Positions 1-6,160 of a stretch of DNA of 14,099 bases are shown here, piece by piece. How positions within the stretch are numbered: position 1 is the first letter of the stretch; every line of letters begins with the position of its first letter. The stretch spans positions 1-14,099 of the forward strand of contig CAIYOB010001525.1 in the NCBI GenBank assembly GCA_903927685.1. The letters are read 5' to 3'. The translations under genes and the position numbers were made by a program. The stretch comes from an uncultured Planctomycetaceae bacterium. Lineage in GTDB: Bacteria; Planctomycetota; Planctomycetia; Pirellulales; Pirellulaceae. The notes under the pieces are model-generated. The model was not told the DNA's origin. It saw only the letters and a program-made list of their open reading frames with translations, and ran no database searches.

Positions 1-642
1 GCCGTTCCAGCTCTTTTCCGGCAGCCGGTCGAGCGGCAGATAGGGGATCTGACGGACTCGATTGGGCCCCGTCCGCTCCCGCTTGGCAACCGCCTGCCAT
101 TGGTTGCCGTCGTTTGAGACCAGCACGTCGAACACCTCGGGGATGCGGTCGCGGTACTTGCCGTTGCGGTCGCGGGTGATCAGGACCCCTGACACCGTCA
201 GCGGCGCGGGCAATTCAATTTGAGCCCACGCCGCTCCGTTGGTCGCGGAAATCCAGCTGTAGTCGTTGCCGTAACGGCCGTCGTTCAAGTGCTTGATCTG
301 GTGAATCGGGTAACCCGGCAGGAGCGACGACGCGGTGGCCACGGCGCCGCGTTCGGCCACGGCCAGGTTCTCGTTCCCGGCGGGGCCGAAGATCTCCAGT
401 TCGTCGATCCCCGGCTGCGAGTTGCCGCTGGTCTCGTGGATGTCCACGCGGACAAACCGGGCCTGGACCGGCGGAAAGTTCAGGGCCTCGGGGGGCTTGA
501 TCGCCAGCGTTGCGATCCGGGCGAGCGTGTCCTGGAATTCGGCGACAACCGGACGCGATTCGGGGCCGGCCGCCCAGAGCGGGGCGAGCGTCGCGACCAA
601 GAGCAGGCAGAGACAGACCAGGTGGGTTGGGCGTGGTTGCAT
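1..642 (-). CDS. Secreted discoidin (F5/8 type C)-like protein, 3' end beyond window
   Basis: This reading frame is open from an ATG at 642 to the left edge of the window, giving 214 residues with no stop. The start is supported by an AGGAG ribosome binding site (plus-strand ctcct at 650-654) seven bases upstream. Residues 1-25 form a Sec signal peptide: a basic start (MQPRPTH), a Leu/Val-rich core, and Ala-rich residues before a probable cleavage site near residue 25. Residues of about 45-190 look like a discoidin/galactose-binding fold. Typical phrases are ARFVRVDI, GIDELEIFG, HLNDGRYGN, SWIS and AQIELP, and then FDVLVSNDGNQW. In planctomycetes such N-termini often belong to much larger secreted proteins with DUF1549/DUF1553 or cytochrome-type domains; that is family knowledge, and the rest of this protein is not visible. 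It lies downstream of the HzsA-related gene on the same strand. The spacer of 144 bases contains a hairpin element, so cotranscription is uncertain. Confidence 0.82.
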   Translation of the reverse strand, partial: MQPRPTHLVCLCLLLVATLAPLWAAGPESRPVVAEFQDTLARIATLAIKPPEALNFPPVQARFVRVDIHETSGNSQPGIDELEIFGPAGNENLAVAERGAVATASSLLPGYPIHQIKHLNDGRYGNDYSWISATNGAAWAQIELPAPLTVSGVLITRDRNGKYRDRIPEVFDVLVSNDGNQWQAVAKRERTGPNRVRQIPYLPLDRLPEKSWNG

Positions 643-649
643 GGGGAGG

Positions 650-654
650 CTCCT
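650..654 (-). promoter_or_regulatory. Ribosome binding site of discoidin-like gene
   Basis: On the minus strand this reads AGGAG, followed by seven bases and then the ATG at 642. It matches the anti-Shine-Dalgarno sequence well and fixes the start of the partial secreted protein. Confidence 0.6.
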
Positions 655-660
655 GACTAT

Positions 661-786
661 GCTAAGAATTGGGGTTGGGTGGCTGGGGTCGAGCCACGAG
701 GCACGAGTGGCGAGCCCCCAGTTTCTGCCACTGGGGGCTCGCTGCACTCGACCCCAGGCACCCCAACACTTAGCCTGGACAACGCA
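661..786. repeat. Dispersed inverted-repeat element, copy 1
   Basis: This non-coding element fills nearly the whole spacer between the HzsA-related gene and the discoidin-like gene. Its centre is a perfect 13-bp hairpin: GCGAGCCCCCAGT at 710-722, a seven-base loop, and ACTGGGGGCTCGC at 730-742. The outer arms are imperfect inverted repeats. The left arm (661-693) contains GCTAAG, TTGGGGT and CTGGGGTCGAG. The right arm, read on the minus strand, contains GCTAAG, TTGGGGT and CTGGGGTCGAG again. The right end carries the terminal sequence GCGTTGTCCAGGCTAAG (minus strand, 785-769). A second copy at 10249-10357 is about 90% identical over 88 bases. No transposase is present. It could be a REP/MITE-like intergenic element, or an element acting as a terminator or mRNA-stability hairpin. 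Confidence 0.85.
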
Positions 787-3700
787 CTACTCGACCGGCC
801 CCGGACGCACGATCCGTGGGGCGGTCTTGATCCGCGGCCGGACGGCCAGCCAATCGACGCCTTGGAACTGGGGATCGTCGATCATCCGCACTTCCTCATC
901 GCCATTGTACGGGCACATGGCATCGACCCACGCGATCAGCTTCTGCAGCCCGACCGGGTCGACTTTCACATTATAATGGTTGCCGCTGGAGCACAACTCA
1001 ATCAGCCGGCTGCGGTACGACAACGCGACCATCGGCGGAGGCGCCCGATAGGCGGCCGGATCCGTGGTGCCGTAGCCTTCGACCATCAGCATCCCGGCGA
1101 TGCCCCAACCCGGCGGCGGGTTCTGCGGCTGCTGGTAGGGCTGTCCCCAAGTCGGCCGGCCCGTCATCACGTGGTACGGCTCAGCAAAGTCGAGGAATCC
1201 GGGGCGCGGTGTCAAATCAAAATCCTTGACCGACTCGCCGTCGTTCAGGTGGCACTTGCCGCAGTACTGTTCGAGCACCGGTTGCACGTAACGCGGATAG
1301 CTGACGGTATCCAAGCCCCACGGCGGCGGCGTGATCTCGCGGGGTTCCTTGGCCACCGCCAGGCTCTTCAAGTCCACCTGCGGCGCCCGGCTGTGGCCTT
1401 CGTGGCAGCCCAGGCAGCCGCGGCGTTCGCCCGGCATCAGGCCGACGAAACTCCGCATCGTCTGCAGCGCCCGATACTGTTCGTCCAACAGCTGGAAGTG
1501 CAGCGCCATGCCCGGCGGAGCGTGGAAGGCGACCGAGCCGTCGGCCTCGATCGGCACCGTCCCCAGCACGCGTTTGACGCCTTCGGACTGGACGGTCGAA
1601 ACCACAGGACCGGTGGAGATGTACGGTCGCTTGTGCCAGTACGTATACGTCTTGGGATCGATGTGCAGCACGCGCAGATGCCGAGCCTTGCCATGTAACT
1701 CGGGTGGCGTTCCCTGGTAGACATTGCCGCTGAACAGGACGCCCGCTTGCGGCGTTTGCCGCTGTTGGCGGTCGGGCCAAGCCACGCGGTCGCTGATCAA
1801 CGGCGGCTTGGGCCGCGGCTTCAGCGGCAGGGCGTGGAAGATGTTGTGCACACCCTCGTAGATCAGCTCCCGGTTGCCCCACACGTCCATCAGGTACAGC
1901 AGGAACTTGCCGTCCCGCTGGGCCGAGACCAGGAAGTCCTGTTCGCCCAGTGGATACGGCGAGTAATACGCCGGGAAGTTTCCGCTGCGGTGATAGTCCG
2001 GGCACTCGATCGGATCGACCGGCCCGTTGCCGACTTCGGGCCAGGGGACGTCGGCAGTGATTTTGGTCAGGCCGTCCGGAAAGTTGTAGCCGGCATCCGG
2101 ATCGATGATGCCCACCGAGCCGCTGAACCAGTTGTGATGGGCGCTGCCCGTGAACATCACGCGGCGGCTGCCGGGGATGCTGCGGGCGTCTTTCATCAGA
2201 TCCGGCCAGACGCTCTGGTTGCCCCAATAGTGCAGCACCTGGGTGCCATCCGGATTGATCGTCCACAGCTTCTGGGCGCGCCACAGCGGTTTGTCCGTGT
2301 ATTCCCACCGCGTGTAGATCACCCGCCCGTCGTTCATCAGCGACGGCAAGTAGTCCGGCTCGTTGTTCGCCGAAACCAGGTACAGGTTCTTCCCGTCGCG
2401 ATCGCAACGTGCCAGCACAAAAGCGTTGGTGGGCGGCATGCAGCGGACATAGGTGTGCCCGCGCGTGGTGCTGAACAGCACGTGCTGGTCGTCCTGCAGG
2501 TAGATCGGGTCAAAGTCGTCGTACAGGCCGTCGGTCAGCTGGACCAAGCCCGTGCCGTCCACGTTGATCTCGTACAGATGGAATGCTTTTTCATTGTGCG
2601 GCTTGAAGCTGAACAGCACCCGCTGGGCGTCGAACGACACGTCCGGACGCCAGAACGAACCATGCAGCGGCGCCTGGGGCATCAGTTGCGTCAGCTTGCC
2701 CGCAGGCGACAGTCCGTCCAGGATCAGCAACCGCCCGCCGGGGACGGCCATATAACCCAGGCGATGCCGCGTCTCGTGCGGCCATTCGGAGCCTTGCGGA
2801 TAGGGCATGTCCACCAGCAAGATCTTCTGAAAGTCCACTACGGGATTGCGGAACATCAGCTCGCGTTTGAGCTGCCGCACGCGGAAGTACAACTCCGGGC
2901 TGGGCGCGGTGAGCGCGGCCGCCTGCTGCTCCAGGCCCTGCAGTTCAGTCAGCAAGTCGGCGACGGGGACCTGTCCGTGCGACGCCGCCTCGAGACGGGC
3001 CGCCAGTTGGCGTGTCCAGCCGATCTCCCGGACGATCCGCTCGCCCGTCGGCCGGCCGTCGGCCTGGAACAGCCAATCCCGCTGTAGCGTCTCGCGGGCC
3101 TCGTCGGCCGTCAGGTCCCTGGTCAGCGGCGTTTCGGGAGTCACGTACGGCGCCACCCGCTCCGACTGCTCTGGCCGAGCCTGAATCTGCGGAGCGACTT
3201 CGAGCAGGAATGCGATCCACTCCGGCGCGAACGGCGAGGCTTCGGCCTGCAGTTGTTCGAGCCTGACCCGATACTGGTCGGCCGCCTCCCAGCGGCGGCG
3301 GTCTTCCGGCGTCTGCCGCTGCCACTGCTGGTCCGTCAACGGCTTGTACTCCAGCAACAGGTCCAACAGCCGCCGGGCCTGCCGCACGTGCCCGTCGGGT
3401 TCGCCGGCCGCCAGGAACTCGTGCAGGTTCACGCCCGTGGCCGCGGCGAACTGGGTGTACTCGGCGGGAAAATCCGTCTTCAGGCGGACCGCCACGGCCG
3501 CGGCCAGTTCCGAATCCAGCGTCAGGTTGCGCTCGACAATCCGCTGGCGGCAGTGCATCAACGTCGCGGCGAACGCGTCGCCGCGCTGGTAGACCGCCCG
3601 GATGTTGCGAACCAGCTCTTCCGAAGACTGCTCGATCAGCTCCTGGCCCTGGCGGTACAGCTGTGCGACTTGCACCGCCGACAGCGCTCCTGCATAGATC

Positions 3701-4383
3701 CGCAGTTCGTCCAGCGTGCCTTGAAAACACTCGCCGCCGTTGGACGAGCCGATGCACCCCGGGGCAGAACCGCCGGCGCGGATCTCCGCGGGCCGCTCGA
3801 GGCTGCCGATCTCGTCGCCGTCCAGGTAGACGCGCATCCAGCGGCCGTCAAACGTGGCGGCGCAGTGATGCCAACGGCCATCCCGCACCCGCTCGGGTGT
3901 GATCCTCGCGTCGCACTCGACGTACCCGCCGAGATTCAGCCCCAGCGACAGGATCGTGCCGTCGTTCTGGAACGAGAACAGCACGCGCTGGTCCCCGTCC
4001 TCCTTGCGAAAGATCTCCCGATAGCTACTCAGCTCGCTCGGCTTGGCCCAGGCGCTGAACGAGAGCCCGGCCGGCGGCGCCAGCGGAATCTGCTCGCTGA
4101 CCCGCAACAGGTGCGAGCCGGACAACACGAGGGCGTGACCGAACAGTCCCCGGCGTCGGACCAGCGGGGTCGTCGGCGGCGACATGGCGGCGTTCCAGCC
4201 CTGGCCGCTGGAGTCGGCACACGCGTCACCCGCGGGTTCGTCGAACGACCAGTGCGCGATCAGCGGCAGGTCGATGTGCGGCGCCGCTGCCGGCTCGCTG
4301 GGCGGCATCTCGCCGGCTCCGGCAACGGCCACAAGAATCCAGACGTTCGCTATCCCAAGCCAGAGTGTTTTCGCGACACGCAT
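787..4383 (-). CDS. HzsA-related secreted protein: LamG, beta-propeller and two c-heme motifs
   Basis: The gene encodes 1198 residues if it starts at the ATG at 4383; AGAGG lies eight bases upstream and the start sits directly on a signal peptide (MRVAKTLWLG, a hydrophobic stretch, then AGAGE). A TTG seven codons further up (4404) is possible, but it would put charged residues before the signal peptide. Residues of about 41-245 are a LamG/concanavalin-like domain (LIAHWSFDEPAGD, GRWHHCAATFDG, DELRIY). A helical region covers about 245-510. Residues of about 520-900 form a propeller-like region with WD40/PD40-type blades, for example VLFSFKPHNEKAFHLYEINV and YTRWEYTDK, resembling the hydrazine synthase alpha-subunit middle domain. 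Two CxxCH heme-attachment motifs follow: CLGCH at residues 990-994 and CGKCH at 1041-1045. HzsA-related proteins occur in many planctomycetes that do not perform anammox. The natural substrate is unknown, and a periplasmic redox or sugar-linked role is only inference. The identification as HzsA-related is by recognition of the overall pattern. Confidence 0.88.
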   Translation of the reverse strand: MRVAKTLWLGIANVWILVAVAGAGEMPPSEPAAAPHIDLPLIAHWSFDEPAGDACADSSGQGWNAAMSPPTTPLVRRRGLFGHALVLSGSHLLRVSEQIPLAPPAGLSFSAWAKPSELSSYREIFRKEDGDQRVLFSFQNDGTILSLGLNLGGYVECDARITPERVRDGRWHHCAATFDGRWMRVYLDGDEIGSLERPAEIRAGGSAPGCIGSSNGGECFQGTLDELRIYAGALSAVQVAQLYRQGQELIEQSSEELVRNIRAVYQRGDAFAATLMHCRQRIVERNLTLDSELAAAVAVRLKTDFPAEYTQFAAATGVNLHEFLAAGEPDGHVRQARRLLDLLLEYKPLTDQQWQRQTPEDRRRWEAADQYRVRLEQLQAEASPFAPEWIAFLLEVAPQIQARPEQSERVAPYVTPETPLTRDLTADEARETLQRDWLFQADGRPTGERIVREIGWTRQLAARLEAASHGQVPVADLLTELQGLEQQAAALTAPSPELYFRVRQLKRELMFRNPVVDFQKILLVDMPYPQGSEWPHETRHRLGYMAVPGGRLLILDGLSPAGKLTQLMPQAPLHGSFWRPDVSFDAQRVLFSFKPHNEKAFHLYEINVDGTGLVQLTDGLYDDFDPIYLQDDQHVLFSTTRGHTYVRCMPPTNAFVLARCDRDGKNLYLVSANNEPDYLPSLMNDGRVIYTRWEYTDKPLWRAQKLWTINPDGTQVLHYWGNQSVWPDLMKDARSIPGSRRVMFTGSAHHNWFSGSVGIIDPDAGYNFPDGLTKITADVPWPEVGNGPVDPIECPDYHRSGNFPAYYSPYPLGEQDFLVSAQRDGKFLLYLMDVWGNRELIYEGVHNIFHALPLKPRPKPPLISDRVAWPDRQQRQTPQAGVLFSGNVYQGTPPELHGKARHLRVLHIDPKTYTYWHKRPYISTGPVVSTVQSEGVKRVLGTVPIEADGSVAFHAPPGMALHFQLLDEQYRALQTMRSFVGLMPGERRGCLGCHEGHSRAPQVDLKSLAVAKEPREITPPPWGLDTVSYPRYVQPVLEQYCGKCHLNDGESVKDFDLTPRPGFLDFAEPYHVMTGRPTWGQPYQQPQNPPPGWGIAGMLMVEGYGTTDPAAYRAPPPMVALSYRSRLIELCSSGNHYNVKVDPVGLQKLIAWVDAMCPYNGDEEVRMIDDPQFQGVDWLAVRPRIKTAPRIVRPGPVE

Positions 4384-4497
4384 GAAACCAACCTCTTCGT
4401 TCAAGTGGGATTCAGGGGGCCCCCACAGCTTAACACCCTGACTCGCGACACGCCAACACCCATTCCCCAGTTTCCGCCCGCACCGCCGCTGGGCGGG

Positions 4498-5802
4498 TCA
4501 CCGCGGCGGCTCCTTGGCCGCTTCCCGGGCCGCGTGTTCCGCCCGGGGCAGGACGACGGTGAAGGTCGTGCCCTCGTTCAGTTCCGAGCGGACTTGGATC
4601 CGGCCGTCCATCTCCGAGATCAGCATCCGGCACAACCCCAGCCCCAGCCCCGTGCCACCCGAGTCGGCGCGAGTCGTAAAGAACGGTTCGAAAATGCGTT
4701 CGAGGTTGCCGCGCGGGATCCCGACGCCCGTATCGGAGACCTCGATCGCCACGTCGCCCGGGCTATCGTCGTCGTGGGGCCCTAACGTCAGGGTGCGGAG
4801 CTTGAGTTGGCCGCCGGCGGGCATCGCGGCAATCGCGTTCAGGCAGAGATTGAACAGCACTTCCTGCAACGTGTACGCGTCGCCGCGGACCAGCGGCACG
4901 TCCCCCAACTGCGTCTCGATCACGATGCCGTCCCGGTGTTGCGGACCCAGCAACTGCAGGGTCGACTCGACGGCCGCGTTGACCGACGTGTCTTCGAGTT
5001 CGATGCCCCGCGGCCGCGCGAACGACTGGACGCGCTTGGTCGTCTTCTCGATCCGGTCCAGGGCCTCCTCCATCAACTGGACGTATTCGGTCAGCCGGGC
5101 GTCGTCCCGGACCCGCTCGCCGATCCTCCGCAGGCAGTTCTGCACGCCGTCCAACGGGTTGGCGATCTGATGCCCGATGCCCGCGACCAATTGGCCGATG
5201 CCCACCATCTTCTCCTTTTGCCGCAGTTCCTGGTGCGCTCGATCGACATAGGCCCGGATCGACTTGGCAAAGTACAGCGTGATCCACAGCGTGCTGACAA
5301 AGGCCACGAACGTGGCAATCAAATAGCCGGCCAGCAACGGCGTCGGCGACTCGCCCGCGAACCGGACGGGAAACCGCGGCAGGTAATCGTGGTATTCCAA
5401 CCACATGATGCCGCCCACGAGAACCGTGACATAGCCGCCGAAGTAGTAAGGCGTCCGGCCACGCAGGTACATCCCTGCGATGATCATGGGCAGCGAGAAG
5501 ACATACAGGAACGGGTTTCGCGTCAGGTCGGAGAAATACAACAGCAGGGCTAACGCGGTCACATCGCAGAAAATCTGCACCGCGATGTGCCGGTCCACGT
5601 TGTTCCGCGTCGAACTCAAGTGCTGCTGGTAAAACCAGAACGCGGAATTGCAGATCACCATGCCCGCCCCGACCCACAGCAGCGGCCGCGGATCGGGGAC
5701 AATCTGCAAGGCCCAGCCCAAGGCCACCGTTCCGAAGACAATCGCGCACGCAATCCAGCGCAGATGCACAAACCAGCGTGCGCCTTCGGTGGGCAATTTC
5801 AT
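4498..5802 (-). CDS. Membrane sensor histidine kinase (six TM segments)
   Basis: This is a 434-residue two-component sensor kinase that would autophosphorylate on a histidine and pass the phosphate to a response regulator; no regulator gene is in the window. The N-terminal half has about six hydrophobic segments (residues 12-34, 41-60, 73-91, 97-113, 119-136, 155-178) with only short loops and no obvious large extracytoplasmic domain, so the signal is probably sensed in the membrane. A short helical linker ([18 protein letters not shown]) leads to the H-box with His211 in GHQIANPL. The ATPase domain shows the N-box ([15 protein letters not shown], about 316-330), the G1 box DTGVGIP (357-363), the F-box FEPFFTT (371-377) and the G2 box GGTGLGLGL (382-390). 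The residue after His211 is Gln instead of the usual Glu or Asp. An ATG at 5937 would lengthen the protein by 45 residues, but that extension reads through a hairpin plus T8 tract and looks non-coding; [10 protein letters not shown] is the more natural start. The gene ends 114 bases before the HzsA-related gene. Confidence 0.93.
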   Translation of the reverse strand: MKLPTEGARWFVHLRWIACAIVFGTVALGWALQIVPDPRPLLWVGAGMVICNSAFWFYQQHLSSTRNNVDRHIAVQIFCDVTALALLLYFSDLTRNPFLYVFSLPMIIAGMYLRGRTPYYFGGYVTVLVGGIMWLEYHDYLPRFPVRFAGESPTPLLAGYLIATFVAFVSTLWITLYFAKSIRAYVDRAHQELRQKEKMVGIGQLVAGIGHQIANPLDGVQNCLRRIGERVRDDARLTEYVQLMEEALDRIEKTTKRVQSFARPRGIELEDTSVNAAVESTLQLLGPQHRDGIVIETQLGDVPLVRGDAYTLQEVLFNLCLNAIAAMPAGGQLKLRTLTLGPHDDDSPGDVAIEVSDTGVGIPRGNLERIFEPFFTTRADSGGTGLGLGLCRMLISEMDGRIQVRSELNEGTTFTVVLPRAEHAAREAAKEPPR

Positions 5803-5826
5803 GAGAAACTCGCAGCAGTCGAGCGC

Positions 5827-5855
5827 AAAAAAAACGCCCAGCGTACACGCTGAGC
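5827..5855 (-). terminator. Terminator-like hairpin plus T8 in histidine kinase leader
   Basis: Read on the minus strand, GCTCAGCG (5855-5848), a TGTA loop and CGCTGGGC (5843-5836) form an eight-pair stem with one G-T pair. A G and then eight T residues (5834-5827) follow at once. This is the form of an intrinsic terminator for transcripts running left. It ends only about 25 bases before the histidine kinase ATG at 5802. It could end the Ser/Thr kinase transcript, but a candidate promoter lies upstream at 6112-6139, so it could also be an attenuator of the histidine kinase. If a promoter lay between the hairpin and the ATG it would be very close to the start codon. I could not confirm which. 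Confidence 0.5.
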
Positions 5856-6111
5856 GAGAGAGATTCAGAGCCACTCGCCATGCGGCCGACCTTTCGCTGG
5901 ACGCCGTTTGGGCGTCTGCGACCCTGACCGCCACCATGACAGCAACAGTCGAGGGCGTCAGAAAAGGAAAGCCCGGTCAAGTGTCGAGGTGCGTTCGGCA
6001 GGTCCTCCACTTTACGGATATCGGCTGTGACACCCGCTCGAGCACTGGCGTCACCGATCCAGTCCAGGTGGGACATTTCAGTTCGGGCCCACCCGCCATC
6101 TCTCTGTCAGT

Positions 6112-6139
6112 ATCTTAACTTTTTGGTTCACTAGAGCAA
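6112..6139 (-). promoter_or_regulatory. Candidate promoter for histidine kinase
   Basis: On the minus strand TTGCTC (6139-6134), a 16-base spacer and TAAGAT (6117-6112) resemble sigma-70 -35 and -10 boxes, four of six matches each. The site lies in an AT-rich block just past the Ser/Thr kinase stop. The Ser/Thr kinase itself has a nearly identical arrangement at 9695-9722. Evidence is by consensus only. Confidence 0.35.
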
Positions 6140-6160
6140 TAGTATTTTCAGGGTCAACTT

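Larger units (their letters stand above)
5803..6160. other. 358-bp spacer between Ser/Thr kinase and histidine kinase
   Basis: No convincing gene is seen here; frames that cross it are random extensions of neighbouring genes. The spacer has two parts. At about 6110-6160 is a clearly AT-richer block, which contains a candidate promoter pointing toward the histidine kinase. At 5827-5855 a hairpin followed by a T8 tract lies on the minus strand. The rest is GC-rich with no repeat that I could recognise. It is the 5' leader of the histidine kinase and may also hold the 3' end of the Ser/Thr kinase transcript. Confidence 0.6.

Noticed and set aside
787..4383. True anammox hydrazine synthase alpha subunit
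   Set aside because: No HzsB/C or other anammox gene is visible, and the N-terminal LamG domain is not what I would expect of HzsA. HzsA-related proteins are found in non-anammox planctomycetes.
220..4785. Long plus-strand frames (220-1698, 1747-3087, 3253-4785)
   Set aside because: They lie opposite the HzsA-related gene and its neighbours, cross spacers and the repeat element, and show low-complexity Arg/Gln/Val composition with no ribosome binding sites.
5803..5937. Longer histidine kinase start at 5937
   Set aside because: The added 45 residues read through the hairpin and T8 tract and lack a clear ribosome binding site; the ATG at 5802 leads directly into the first membrane segment region.
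4763..6076. 437-codon minus-strand frame overlapping the histidine kinase
   Set aside because: It is a shifted frame of the histidine kinase gene; the kinase boxes are all in the other frame.
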